Source: Rhodococcoides fascians NBRC 12155 = LMG 3623 (GTDB lineage Bacteria > Actinomycetota > Actinomycetes > Mycobacteriales > Mycobacteriaceae). Taken from it: a DNA stretch of 64,000 nt. Below, piece after piece: positions 25,461 to 34,564 of this stretch; positions within the stretch are counted from its first letter, which is position 1; each line of letters begins with the position of its first letter. Made by a program: the position numbers and the translations under genes. Where the stretch lies: assembly GCF_001894785.1 (NCBI RefSeq), contig NZ_BCWW01000003.1:124001-188000 (forward strand), in the 5' to 3' direction. Below the pieces are notes generated by a model. It saw only the letters and a program-made list of their open reading frames with translations, made no database searches and was not told the origin of the DNA.

Positions 25461-26351
25461 TCATGCTGTCACGGCGTTCGGATGCGAGATCTCCTCTGCA
25501 GCATCAGTGTTGGAACCGAACAGGAATCCGAAGATCGCTTCCGCGAAAGGTGCGGGGTTCTCGAAGAAGGCGAAGTGCGCGCCACCCTCGGCTTCGGTGA
25601 ACTTTCTGAAGCGAGCACCGGCGATGTGGTCCGTGGTCCAGATCTGTGAAGCGGGGGCAACATGACTGACCTCGCCTGCAATGACCAAAGTGGGCACGTC
25701 GATCGTCGGGAGAATGTCGCGCCAGTCCTGCATGATGTGATCGAACAACAAACGAGCGCCCCATGCGGCCGGTAGCTTCAGGTTCTCGCTGTATAGCCAC
25801 TCCAGATCGTCGGCCGGGATGTTCGGGGTGAGCATCGACACCAGAAAGGCGTGGCGAGCGGTGGGGCCATCGGGGCCGGCGACCGCAGAAGCGAACTGAG
25901 CAGCGCCTTCGAAGTCGAGAATCGCACCGGCTTGCTTCGCATCCTCAGCGGTCATCCACGGCAGCACAGCGCACGCGCTCGGCTGGTCGACGATAACTAA
26001 CTTTTCGAATTTGGACGTGCCATGTGAATCGAGATAGCTCCACAGAACCGACGCGCCCATCGAGTGGCCGAGAAACGTGGCCCGTTCGACGCCGAGATGG
26101 TCGAGGACCTCGTCCAGGTCCGCGGCGAGTCGCGCTATGCGTGCACCCGTGGAGGGCTTGCTCGACTCGCCGTGGCCGCGCTGATCGAAGCTGACGACCC
26201 GTACCGACTCCGACAGCAGCGGTATGATCCGATCGAACATGGCGCGAGACTGTGACCAACCGTGCAGCATGACCAAGGTGCGTCCCGACGCGACGTGCCC
26301 GGTGTCATGAACATCGAGGATGCAGCCGTCGCTTGTGGTCAATGAACTCAT
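25461..26351 (-). CDS. Alpha/beta-fold hydrolase
   Basis: 296 aa. Features: oxyanion LVMLHGWSQSRAMFDRIIPL, SFDQRGHGESSKP, nucleophile elbow LGHSMGAS (Ser near residue 96), acid in VIAGEVSHVAP (the Asp is replaced by Glu), catalytic His in EGGAHFAFFENP. Similar to catabolic ester or haloperoxidase-type hydrolases. GGAGGATCG precedes the ATG. Transcribed in the same direction as the PucR gene upstream and away from att2. Probably part of the same catabolic island as the thiolase operon. Confidence 0.85.
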   Translation of the reverse strand: MSSLTTSDGCILDVHDTGHVASGRTLVMLHGWSQSRAMFDRIIPLLSESVRVVSFDQRGHGESSKPSTGARIARLAADLDEVLDHLGVERATFLGHSMGASVLWSYLDSHGTSKFEKLVIVDQPSACAVLPWMTAEDAKQAGAILDFEGAAQFASAVAGPDGPTARHAFLVSMLTPNIPADDLEWLYSENLKLPAAWGARLLFDHIMQDWRDILPTIDVPTLVIAGEVSHVAPASQIWTTDHIAGARFRKFTEAEGGAHFAFFENPAPFAEAIFGFLFGSNTDAAEEISHPNAVTA

Positions 26352-26400
26352 GTCGATCCTCCATCGTCTGTGATCGCGGGACGATCGAGGCTGTCCGACG

Positions 26401-26416
26401 CGAAGTAACCTGTGAC
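26401..26416. promoter_or_regulatory. Sequence like the region-3 operator motif
   Basis: CGAAGTAACCTGTGAC upstream of the hydrolase, matching 12 of 13 positions of AAGTAACTTGTGA in the region-3 motif at 46001-46013. Possibly the same type of binding site; may be chance. Confidence 0.3.
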
Positions 26417-26517
26417 TGATTGTGGCCCTGGAGTGACTGCCATCACCATGAACAAACGTCGAAGAAGAGCATATTTTTTTCGTCGTTATGTAGAAAAAGC
26501 CTGGATAGGGGCTCGAT

Positions 26518-27741
26518 TCAGCGTCTGACGATCTCGAGTAGATGCAGACCGACGTGCATCGACAATCGGTCTGCGCCGGAATCGAGATCGATACCGGCTG
26601 CGGCTCGGATCTGTTCTAGCCGGTAGTAGAGAGAAGTTCGGTGCATGTGCAGGGCGGTCGCGGTGCGTGCGATCGAGCCACCGTTGTCGAGGAAACTGCG
26701 TAGGGTCTGCACGAGCTTGCCTGACTCGTCGGCATCGATCAGGTCCCGTAGTGGCTGCGGAACAGTGGTCCACACCAGCGATGACTCGGGGAGATCGAGG
26801 AGCACAGCCTCGATTCCAAGGTCGTCCCAGAAGACGACGGTGTCCTTGATCGACGCCATTCGTGCAGCCGCTTTCGCTGCGATGTCCGCACGATGTCGTG
26901 CCGTGAACGCATTGGCCAAGCCGCCTGTCACGGTCCCGATTCCGATCCACGTGCAGTCCGAACCATTGCCCAGGAGTCGCGCCAACTCGGACTCGATCTG
27001 GCGGGCCTGCCGCTCGAGATCGCTCCGCTCCATCGGCGATCCCTTGACCTGCAGCAATACGGCACGGTCCTCGGTGATGTAGGCGCGTGCGCTCTTCGAC
27101 TGAGTTCGCGTCACGGTGTCGATCGCGACCCTCAATGCGATCTCCACCGGAGTGTTCGAGCTATCCGAACGGTCGGCTACGACAACAGTGACGGCGACGC
27201 CGTCCAGACCGGGAAGATGCCTGCTCTCCTCGAAGTAGGAGAGTGCGCCCTGTCTGGTTTGGGCGTCCCCGGAGAGCACATCGCGCAACGCAGCTCGCCG
27301 CTCGAGTTGATGCGGATCGGATGCTAGCGAGTCCGCGTACATCTGAGTTGCTATGTCGCGGCTGACCTTTTCGATATGGTCGATCTCGTCAGGGGTGAGC
27401 GTCTGATCGGCATCGATCACCATCAGGAGTCCGATCAGCATGCCCGGGCCGTACAGGGGCACGCACAGCCTGGAATTGAGTCCAAGCTCCACGCTTCCCT
27501 CGAGAATATGCGGTCCGTGCCACCGCGCCGCGCCTTGAGCCAGAACGAATCTGCCGATCTCGTCGCCGGCGTCTCGGTCGAGCATTGCGCGTATGCGGAC
27601 GGTGTCCTCGTCGCCGAAATGGCGACTCGAGAAGATCAACCGCACCGCCGGATCGTCGATGACGACCGAGCGGCCGAGGAACTCGCCGAGTTCATCGACC
27701 AGTGTGCGAACCTCGGCACCGGCAATGATCGAACTCGTCAT
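26518..27741 (-). CDS. PucR family transcriptional regulator
   Basis: 407 aa. N-terminal GAF-like sensor part (ELGEFLGRSVVIDDPAVRLI, LCVPLYGPGMLIGLLMVIDA), a central GGDEF-like/CdaR region (DGVAVTVVVADR, CTWIGIGTVTGG) and the C-terminal PucR helix-turn-helix (LVQTLRSFLDNGGSIARTAT, ALHMHRTSLYYRLEQIR). PucR/CdaR proteins are usually activators of catabolic operons. Divergent from the thiolase operon (188 bp apart), which it most likely controls. Confidence 0.9.
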   Translation of the reverse strand: MTSSIIAGAEVRTLVDELGEFLGRSVVIDDPAVRLIFSSRHFGDEDTVRIRAMLDRDAGDEIGRFVLAQGAARWHGPHILEGSVELGLNSRLCVPLYGPGMLIGLLMVIDADQTLTPDEIDHIEKVSRDIATQMYADSLASDPHQLERRAALRDVLSGDAQTRQGALSYFEESRHLPGLDGVAVTVVVADRSDSSNTPVEIALRVAIDTVTRTQSKSARAYITEDRAVLLQVKGSPMERSDLERQARQIESELARLLGNGSDCTWIGIGTVTGGLANAFTARHRADIAAKAAARMASIKDTVVFWDDLGIEAVLLDLPESSLVWTTVPQPLRDLIDADESGKLVQTLRSFLDNGGSIARTATALHMHRTSLYYRLEQIRAAAGIDLDSGADRLSMHVGLHLLEIVRR

Positions 27742-27929
27742 TCAACCCATCTTTCCAGGCGATTTCTACAAAACGAGGGTAAACCGGCACAAAGTCGCAA
27801 CGCTGTGCCATGTTGCGTGGCTCACTGCCGATCGATACTCGAACGTACAACCAAGTCTCCTTCATCGGCTGTACGCAATTCCAATCAGCGTCAGGCGACC
27901 GGGAGCACCTTCGCTCTAGGAGTCACGTA

Positions 27930-29102
27930 ATGACAGACACTCCCAGCATCATCGGTTGGGCACACACCGCGTTCGGCAAGCTCGCTGATCCTGACGTCGA
28001 GGCGCTCATCGCGCGCGTCGCGACCACTGCACTCGATCACGCGGGCGTCAGTTCCACCGATATCGACGCTGTCCACGTCGGGGTCTTCAACTCCGGATTC
28101 TCGCCACAGAGTTTCGACGCTGCCCTCGTAGGTGCAGGCACACATGAACTGAGCGCTACACCCGCGGTTCGGTCCGAAAATGCCTGTGCCACAGGCAGCG
28201 CAGCGCTGTACGCCGCTCTCGATTTCATAGAGAGCGGTCGGGGACGGATTGCGCTCGTCGTCGGTGCCGAGAAGATGACAGCAACACCGGGCGCACAGGT
28301 CGGCGACATACTGCTGGGTGCGACACATCTGTCAACCGAGGCGTCGTACGGCAGCTTCCCCGGCGTGTTCGCCTCGCTTGCAACACAATACGGCGACCGG
28401 TACGGCGATCCGCGGGACGCGTTGGCAACGATCGCAGCCAAGAATCATCGCAACGGTGTGGCGAACCCGTACGCGCACATGCGAAAAGACCTGGGCTTCG
28501 AGTTCTGCCGGACGGTTTCCGAGCGTAATCCCTACGTCGTGGCTCCGCTCCTTCGTACGGACTGCTCGATGGTCTCGGACGGCGCTGCTGCTCTGGTGGT
28601 TGCCTCCGCTGATGTCGCGCGAACAGCACCGCGCGCTGTGAAGATCAAGTCCAGAGCGCAGGCCAACGAGGCAATGGCGATTGCGAACAGGCGAGATCCG
28701 TTGGTCTTTCACGGTGCCAAGACTGCTTTTTCCAACGCCCTCCGCGACGCGGGCGTCACGTTGGACGATCTCGATCTCCTCGAGACCCACGACTGTTTCA
28801 CCGTGGCTGAGCTGCTCCAGTACGAGGCCTTTGGGCTTGCCGAGCCGGGTAAGGGCGGAACGGTCCTCGCCGAGGGCGTCACCGAACGCGACGGAAGATT
28901 GCCGGTCAACGTCTCCGGTGGGCTCAAGTCCAAAGGCCACCCGATCGGTGCGACGGGTGTTTCACAGCACGTGATGGCGGCTATGCAGCTGACGGGGGAG
29001 GCCGGGGACATGCAACTGGCGCGCGCAGATCGCGCTGCTGTCTTCAACATGGGCGGCGCAGCTGTTGCCAACTACGCCACAATTCTGGAGGCGGCTCGAT
29101 GA
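27930..29102 (+). CDS. Thiolase family protein (acetyl-CoA acyltransferase type)
   Basis: 390 aa from ATG 27930. Catalytic residues are in place: nucleophile Cys in SENACATGSAALYAALD (near residue 88), His in LETHDCFTVAE, and GLKSKGHPIGATGVSQH. Organisation is that of SCP2-type thiolases with the C-terminal NMGGAAVANYATIL. It would cleave a 3-ketoacyl-CoA, or condense. First gene of a six-gene operon in which every junction overlaps by four bases, divergent from pucR. Substrate unknown. Confidence 0.88.
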   Translation: MTDTPSIIGWAHTAFGKLADPDVEALIARVATTALDHAGVSSTDIDAVHVGVFNSGFSPQSFDAALVGAGTHELSATPAVRSENACATGSAALYAALDFIESGRGRIALVVGAEKMTATPGAQVGDILLGATHLSTEASYGSFPGVFASLATQYGDRYGDPRDALATIAAKNHRNGVANPYAHMRKDLGFEFCRTVSERNPYVVAPLLRTDCSMVSDGAAALVVASADVARTAPRAVKIKSRAQANEAMAIANRRDPLVFHGAKTAFSNALRDAGVTLDDLDLLETHDCFTVAELLQYEAFGLAEPGKGGTVLAEGVTERDGRLPVNVSGGLKSKGHPIGATGVSQHVMAAMQLTGEAGDMQLARADRAAVFNMGGAAVANYATILEAAR

Positions 29103-30709
29103 CCGCCGCCGCAGCCCCTAGTCGTCGTTCGATGAACCTCGCGGAGATGTTGACCGCCAACGCCCGTCGAATTCCCGACCGCCCCGCGGTCGTCTGCGGT
29201 CCGGTGCGGTGGAGCTGGAAGGACTTGGATTCCGCAGTGAATCTCTTGGCCGTCGATCTACGTCGACGGGGTGTAACCAAGGGCGACGTGGTGCTCGTGC
29301 ACAGTCCGAATCACGTCCAGTTCGTTCAGGCGATGTTTGCGATCTGGCGGGTCGGCGCGGTCTTGGCTCCGACGAACGCCAGGATCACTCCGGCTGATGC
29401 GGCGGAAATTGCTGCAGTGTGCACGCCCGTCGCTCTGGTGAGTCACCGGGATTGCGCCGATCATGCGGCCGCGATCGCCGATGCTGTCGAGCTGACGGCG
29501 GGTACCTTGTGGATCGCAGCCGAAGGTGCCGATTCCATTGCTGGACTGTCGAATACCGAGAAGGCCGCATCCGAAGCGATCGTCAACGAAGGTGTCGACG
29601 CCGAGGACCACGCGTGGTATTTCTTCACCTCGGGCACCAGCGGAACCCCGAAGGCCGCGATCCTGACTCACTTTCAGTTGAGTTTCGTCATCAACAACCA
29701 CCTGGCCGACCTGATGCCGGGTACCAGCGAGGACGATGCATCGCTCGTCGTCGCACCGCTGTCCCACGGTGCAGGAGTGCACCTCCTCCCTCAGGTAGCT
29801 GCGGGCGCGGCGACAATCCTGACCGAATCCGCGAGCCTCGACGGCAACGAAGTGTGGGCGACGATCGCCCGTGAGCACGTGAGCAACGTATTCACCGTTC
29901 CCACCATCCTCAAGAAGCTCGTCGAGCACCCAGCCGTCCACCGACACGACCATTCGTCACTCAGGTACGTCATCTACGCGGGCGCACCGATGTACGCGGT
30001 CGATCAAGAGGCGGCACGGGAAGTGTTGGGCGACGTTCTTGTTCAGTACTACGGACTCGGTGAGGTCACCGGGAACATCACAATTCTCCGCCCCGGCGAC
30101 CATGGACGCCAGGGGCTGGAGGGCGTCGATTTCGGAAGTTGTGGACGACCTCGAACCGGCATGCACGTCGTTGTACTCGCCGAGGACGGCACGTCGGTGC
30201 CGACGGGCGAGCAAGGCCAGATATGCGTCGCGGGACCAGCAGTGTGCGCGGGCTATCTGAACAACGACAGTGCCAACGCGGAAGCATTCCGTGACGGATG
30301 GTTTCACACCGGCGATCTCGGCCGATTCGACGAGCAGGGATTTCTGTACATCACCGGTCGGGCATCGGACATGTACATCTCCGGAGGGTCGAACGTGTAC
30401 CCCCGCGAGATCGAAGAGAAGATTTTGAAGCACCCGTCGGTGATCGATGTGGCGGTGGTCGGCATTCCGGATCCAGTGTGGGGCGAGATCGGAGTTGCGG
30501 TGTGGGTGTGCGCCGAGTCCGAATCGACGACGTCAGAAGAACTCGGCGCATGGCTCGCGCCCTTCGTCGCCAAGTACAAACTACCGAGACACTTCGTGCA
30601 GTGGTCGGCCTTACCGACCACTGCGTACGGCAAGGTTGCGAAAAAAGATGTGAAGGCGGAATTGAAGATTCGCGGCATGCAGCCGGCCGTGGCGGTGAGC
30701 GGACCATGA
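29099..30709 (+). CDS. Acyl-CoA ligase (AMP-forming)
   Basis: 536 aa adenylate-forming enzyme. Motifs: P-loop YFFTSGTSGTPKAAI, adenine-binding QYYGLGEVTGN, the ligase motif YITGRASDMYISGGSNVYPR and the C-terminal catalytic Lys in TAYGKVAKKDVK. Activates a carboxylic acid as its CoA thioester, most likely the entry step for the operon's substrate. ATGA overlap with the thiolase gene. Medium/long-chain or aryl acid cannot be told apart here. Confidence 0.9.
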   Translation: MTAAAAPSRRSMNLAEMLTANARRIPDRPAVVCGPVRWSWKDLDSAVNLLAVDLRRRGVTKGDVVLVHSPNHVQFVQAMFAIWRVGAVLAPTNARITPADAAEIAAVCTPVALVSHRDCADHAAAIADAVELTAGTLWIAAEGADSIAGLSNTEKAASEAIVNEGVDAEDHAWYFFTSGTSGTPKAAILTHFQLSFVINNHLADLMPGTSEDDASLVVAPLSHGAGVHLLPQVAAGAATILTESASLDGNEVWATIAREHVSNVFTVPTILKKLVEHPAVHRHDHSSLRYVIYAGAPMYAVDQEAAREVLGDVLVQYYGLGEVTGNITILRPGDHGRQGLEGVDFGSCGRPRTGMHVVVLAEDGTSVPTGEQGQICVAGPAVCAGYLNNDSANAEAFRDGWFHTGDLGRFDEQGFLYITGRASDMYISGGSNVYPREIEEKILKHPSVIDVAVVGIPDPVWGEIGVAVWVCAESESTTSEELGAWLAPFVAKYKLPRHFVQWSALPTTAYGKVAKKDVKAELKIRGMQPAVAVSGP

Positions 30710-31605
30710 CTCTGACGACCGACTCGCCTGCGCTGGTGTTTCCGGGTCCACGTCATCCCGATCGCCGGCACACGGTAACGACACATACATCCTCGGTGAA
30801 CACCACGCTCGAGCCGAACATTCGGCTGATCGACGCGCTGGACCTCGTCGCCGATCGACATGGAGCCTCGTCGGCCCAGATCGAACTCATGGGCGGCACA
30901 TTGGACCGCATCTCGTACTGTTTTCCGGCGTGCGGGACGGGTGAGAACCCGGTCAGCTACAGCGAGACACACGAGTCCGAGGTGCCCGCTCAACTGCTCA
31001 CTGCCTCAGTGACCTTCGGGTATCGGAACGGTGAGCGGTTCATGCACTGCCATGCCTCGTGGATCGATGCGTCGGGAACTCTTCGGGCAGGCCACCTCTG
31101 GCCCGAGTCTCGTCTGGGGGCAGTACCGGTGTACGCGGTGCTGCACACTCTGTCAGGTGTGGACATGGTGAGCGCGGACGATCCCGAAACCCGTATGCCC
31201 GCGTTCACACCGGTGGTGCCCGTACACGTGGCAGACAGAGCGCGCGATCAGGCGCGCGCGGTGATAAGCCGAATTCTGCCCGGTGAGGACATCGTGATGG
31301 CTGCGGAGGAAGTGTGCCGCACCAACGGTTTCGAGCGCGCGCTCGTGCGTGCAGGCGTCGGCAGTCTTGTCGGCGGCTGCTTGCAGCGTCGTGATTCCGC
31401 CAAGCTCGTCGATGGACCAGCGACGGAGATCGTCACGATCCAAGGATCCATCGTTTCGGACGCGAATGGTGCTCCGCGCGGCACCCTGTCGGGGATCCTG
31501 GTCGACCTGCGCGGTGAGGTACATGCGGGTTCGCTTCTACGAGGCCGGAATCCGGTCGCGGTCACCTTCGAACTACTGATCATCGAGGATTCGAGAAACA
31601 CATGA
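30706..31605 (+). CDS. Protein with DUF296 (PCC/PPC) domains
   Basis: 299 aa. Two related halves: an N-terminal copy (AQIELMGGTLDRISYCF, SVTFGYRNGERFMHCHASWI) and a C-terminal copy (RALVRAGVGSLVGGCLQR, VTIQGSIVSDANGAPRGTLS, GEVHAGSLLRGRNPVAVTFE). The C-terminal half shows the DUF296 pattern, a domain found in plant AT-hook proteins and in bacteria, usually of unknown function. It is embedded in a catabolic operon by overlapping start and stop, so a CoA-ester or acid-binding or enzymatic role is likely, but that is inference. Confidence 0.7.
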   Translation: MTLTTDSPALVFPGPRHPDRRHTVTTHTSSVNTTLEPNIRLIDALDLVADRHGASSAQIELMGGTLDRISYCFPACGTGENPVSYSETHESEVPAQLLTASVTFGYRNGERFMHCHASWIDASGTLRAGHLWPESRLGAVPVYAVLHTLSGVDMVSADDPETRMPAFTPVVPVHVADRARDQARAVISRILPGEDIVMAAEEVCRTNGFERALVRAGVGSLVGGCLQRRDSAKLVDGPATEIVTIQGSIVSDANGAPRGTLSGILVDLRGEVHAGSLLRGRNPVAVTFELLIIEDSRNT

Positions 31606-32399
31606 GTGACAGACTAGCGGGCAAAGTAGCCGTTGTTTTCGGCGCTGGATCGAGCGGGGCCACCCTGAGCAACGGGCGCGCTGCAGCTTTGGCGTTCGCA
31701 CGTGAAGGCGCGGTTGTCGCTGCGATCGACAGAAGTCCGGCCGAGGCCGAACTCACGGCGAAGGAAATAGTTCGTGAGGGTGGTTTTGCGAAGGCGTTCA
31801 CTGCCGACGTCACCGACGAGGAACAGGTCCGTGCCGCGGTGGCGGACGTAGCCGAAAGTTTCGGTCCACCTACGGTGTTGCACAACAACGTCGGCGCGGC
31901 CAGGGTGGGGGACATCACCGAACTCGAGCTCGCTGCGTGGGATGCCGCCATGCAGGTGAACTTGACCGGTGTCTTCCTCGCCTGCAAGCACACCATCCCC
32001 TGGATGCTCGAGGCGGGAACCGGTTCGATCATCAACGTTTCGTCACTGGCCGCCGTTCGTCACACCGGGTACAACTACCCCAGTTACATGGCCTCGAAGG
32101 GTGCCGTCGATCAACTCACGGTCTCGGTGGCCCTCGAGTACGCCTCCCGCGGCATCCGCGCCAACGCGATCCTTCCGGGCCTGATCAACACCCCGTTGGT
32201 GTCGCAGCAGATCGTCAGTGGCGACGAACGTCGAGCTGCCCGGGAAATGGCGGAGCGCGATGCAGCCAGTCCGACCGGGCGAATGGGTTCGCCCTGGGAC
32301 GTTGCACACGCCGCTGTCTTTCTGGCCTCCGACGAAGCCTCGTACGTCAACGGGGTCATGCTGCCGGTCGACGGTGGGCTCTCCATGAGGTCTCGATGA
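31602..32399 (+). CDS. Short-chain dehydrogenase/reductase
   Basis: 265 aa. NAD(P)-binding GAGSSGATLSNGRAAALAFA with an unusual spacing in the glycine motif (an insertion ATLSN), NNVGAARVGDI in place of NNAG, and catalytic Ser...YxxxK as VSSLAAVRHTGYNYPSYMAS followed by KG. C-terminus ends MLPVDGGLSMRSR. Oxidises a hydroxyacyl intermediate, probably before thiolysis. Overlaps the preceding gene by ATGA and the next by ATGA. Confidence 0.9.
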   Translation: MSDRLAGKVAVVFGAGSSGATLSNGRAAALAFAREGAVVAAIDRSPAEAELTAKEIVREGGFAKAFTADVTDEEQVRAAVADVAESFGPPTVLHNNVGAARVGDITELELAAWDAAMQVNLTGVFLACKHTIPWMLEAGTGSIINVSSLAAVRHTGYNYPSYMASKGAVDQLTVSVALEYASRGIRANAILPGLINTPLVSQQIVSGDERRAAREMAERDAASPTGRMGSPWDVAHAAVFLASDEASYVNGVMLPVDGGLSMRSR

Positions 32400-32944
32400 C
32401 CGCCGAACGATCGGTCTCGGCTCTGGTTTTCGGTCTCGGCGGGCGGTCGCCGGTCGTCGACGAGTCGGCCTGGATCGCCCCTACGGCCACCGTCATCGGT
32501 TCCGTGGAGCTGGGGCGCGACGTCAGCATCTGGTACGGCGCATCTCTGCGAGCGGACGCCGAACCCATCCGAATCGGATCGGGAAGCAACATTCAGGACA
32601 ACTGCGTCGTGCACACCGATCCAGGAATGCCCGTCTCCATCGGAAGCCACGTCACCGTCGGGCACGGAGCCATCCTGCACGGATGTCGAATCGAGCACGG
32701 TGTACTGGTCGGCATGGGCGCCGTGATCATGAACGGCGCAGTGATCGGCGCAGGCTCGCTGATCGCAGCGGGCACGGTGATCACCGAAGGAACCGTCGTC
32801 CCGGCAGGTTCGCTGATCGCCGGTGTGCCGGGAAAAATCAAACGTGCGCTCGACGCGGATGCCATCGCGGCAAACGGTGGCAATGCTCACCATTACGTCG
32901 AACTTGCACTGGAGCACCGACGCGGACTGGAGGCAGTGCGTTGA
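32396..32944 (+). CDS. Gamma-carbonic-anhydrase-like hexapeptide protein
   Basis: 182 aa left-handed beta-helix of hexapeptide repeats: AWIAPTATVIGSVELGRDVS, IWYGASLRADAEPIRIG, SNIQDNCVVHTDPG, TVGHGAILHGCRIEHGV. The three zinc His of gamma-carbonic anhydrases fit VHTD, VGHGAILHGC. The C-terminus is a helix as usual. Related proteins (CaiE, PaaY types) assist CoA-thioester pathways, PaaY as a thioesterase that relieves dead-end CoA esters; that fits the operon. Which activity this copy has cannot be told. Confidence 0.85.
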   Translation: MTAERSVSALVFGLGGRSPVVDESAWIAPTATVIGSVELGRDVSIWYGASLRADAEPIRIGSGSNIQDNCVVHTDPGMPVSIGSHVTVGHGAILHGCRIEHGVLVGMGAVIMNGAVIGAGSLIAAGTVITEGTVVPAGSLIAGVPGKIKRALDADAIAANGGNAHHYVELALEHRRGLEAVR

Positions 32945-34335
32945 ACGCCCCAGCGCACGACGCCGTTCGGCACGCTTTCGAATCGCTACCCGACGAGATT
33001 GTCGTGACCGACCCGGACATCGTCGTCGCTTACGCTCGCGACCAATCGCGGTTCACCGACAACGGTATGCCGTCGGCTGTTGTGATGCCCCGCACCACTG
33101 ATGAAGTTGCACTGTGTATGCGTCTCGCGCACGAGAGCGAGGTTGCCGTCGTGCCGCGCGGAGCTGGTAGCGGATTGAGCGGAGCGGCCAACGCGTCGTC
33201 CGGCTCGGTGGTGTTGAGCCTGCACCGAATGACTGCGATCAAAGAGATCGACGCGGTCAACCGAATCGCAGTGGTCGAACCAGGGGTGGTGACCGGCGAT
33301 TTACGAAGTCGGGCAGCAGAATCGGGTCTGTTCTATCCACCTGACCCGGGTAGCGTCGATTTCAGCACGATCGGTGGCAATGTATCGACCAACGCAGGCG
33401 GAATGTGCTGCGTCAAGTACGGGGTGACGGGTGACTTCGTCCTAGGACTGGAAGTAGTGCTGGCAGACGGACGAGTCATGCGTACCGGTCGAAGGACGGT
33501 CAAGGGCGTCGCTGGTTACGACCTGACCAGTCTCATGGTCGGATCGGAGGGAACGCTCGGAGTGATCACCGAAATCACCGTGAAACTGCTTCCCGCACCT
33601 CGGCAGGCACAGACGCTTGTCGCGTCATTCCCCTCGCTCGCAGGCGCAGGATCCGCCGTCGGCGACATCTCCTCGTCCGGTTCGACACCGTCGATGCTCG
33701 AGATCTTGGATCGCACGACGGTTCATGCGGTGAATGCGCTGTCCAAGATGGGAATCGGTGACGACGTCGATGCGCTTCTGTTGGTGCAGAGCGACGACGT
33801 GGACGCGCTGGGTGTGCTGTCGAGAGTCGAAGCGATCTGTGACGACAACGGAGCGACCGAGGTTGCAGTCAGTTCCGACCCCACGGAGGCCGCAATGCTT
33901 CTCGAAGCACGTCGGCTTGCGCTGCCGGCACTCGAGCAGCTCGGAGACTGGCTGCTCGATGATGTGGCGGTGCCGTGCTCTGCCATCACGGATCTGATTG
34001 TTTCCGTTGAATCCATTGCAGCCGAACATGGCCTGACTATCGGAGTGTTCGGTCATGCGGGTGACGGCAACCTGCATCCGACCGTCATCTACGACGAGAA
34101 CGATCCGTCAAGCCGCACCGCAGCTTTGGCCGCCTTCAACGCGATCACCGAGCGCGCCTTGGAGCTCGGCGGGACGATCACCGGTGAGCACGGAGTGGGT
34201 CGATTGAAGTCGAGTTGGCTCGAGGTCGAACTCGACGACGTCGCGATCGCTGCGCAACGAGCAGTGAAGGTAGCGCTGGATCCAGCGGGGATCTTGAATC
34301 CGTGTGCGGTGCTCGGAGGAGGACTTGTTCACTGA
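32941..34335 (+). CDS. FAD-linked oxidase (GlcD/D-2-hydroxyacid dehydrogenase type)
   Basis: 464 aa from TTG 32941, overlapping the previous stop (TTGA). FAD-binding-4 domain: VPRGAGSGLSGAANASSG, PPDPGSVDFSTIGGNVSTNA, GVAGYDLTSLMVGSEGTLG. C-terminal FAD-oxidase domain with metal-site residues in GVFGHAGDGNLHPT and ITGEHGVGRLKSSWL. Oxidises a D-2-hydroxyacid (glycolate, lactate or longer). Last intact gene of the pucR-controlled operon. Confidence 0.88.
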   Translation: MNAPAHDAVRHAFESLPDEIVVTDPDIVVAYARDQSRFTDNGMPSAVVMPRTTDEVALCMRLAHESEVAVVPRGAGSGLSGAANASSGSVVLSLHRMTAIKEIDAVNRIAVVEPGVVTGDLRSRAAESGLFYPPDPGSVDFSTIGGNVSTNAGGMCCVKYGVTGDFVLGLEVVLADGRVMRTGRRTVKGVAGYDLTSLMVGSEGTLGVITEITVKLLPAPRQAQTLVASFPSLAGAGSAVGDISSSGSTPSMLEILDRTTVHAVNALSKMGIGDDVDALLLVQSDDVDALGVLSRVEAICDDNGATEVAVSSDPTEAAMLLEARRLALPALEQLGDWLLDDVAVPCSAITDLIVSVESIAAEHGLTIGVFGHAGDGNLHPTVIYDENDPSSRTAALAAFNAITERALELGGTITGEHGVGRLKSSWLEVELDDVAIAAQRAVKVALDPAGILNPCAVLGGGLVH

Positions 34336-34376
34336 GTTTGTCTTCGGAAGATGCTGTGCTAGAACGTATTCCACGG

Positions 34377-34562
34377 TTAATGGTGCAGCTCCTCGGGTGC
34401 AGCGATGTGAAGCCGAAGTGAGAGCATTCCTCCGGCCATGAACCCGCCGTCGACGGGAAGAATATGGCCGTTGAAATAGCCGGTAACATCCGACGCCAAA
34501 TATTCGACCGCGCCGGCGATCTCTTTGGGGGTGCCATAGCGGTGCGCGGGTACAAGATCGTG
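34377..34562 (-). pseudogene. C-terminal remnant of a short-chain dehydrogenase
   Basis: About 60 codons: VPAHRYGTPKEIAGAVEYLA, DVTGYFNGHILPVDGGFMAG ending at a stop at 34377-34379. This is the typical last part of an SDR (the DGG near the C-terminus); the Rossmann and catalytic parts are absent. The break point abuts the esterase remnant on the other strand at about 34563. Confidence 0.7.
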
Positions 34563-34564
34563 TT

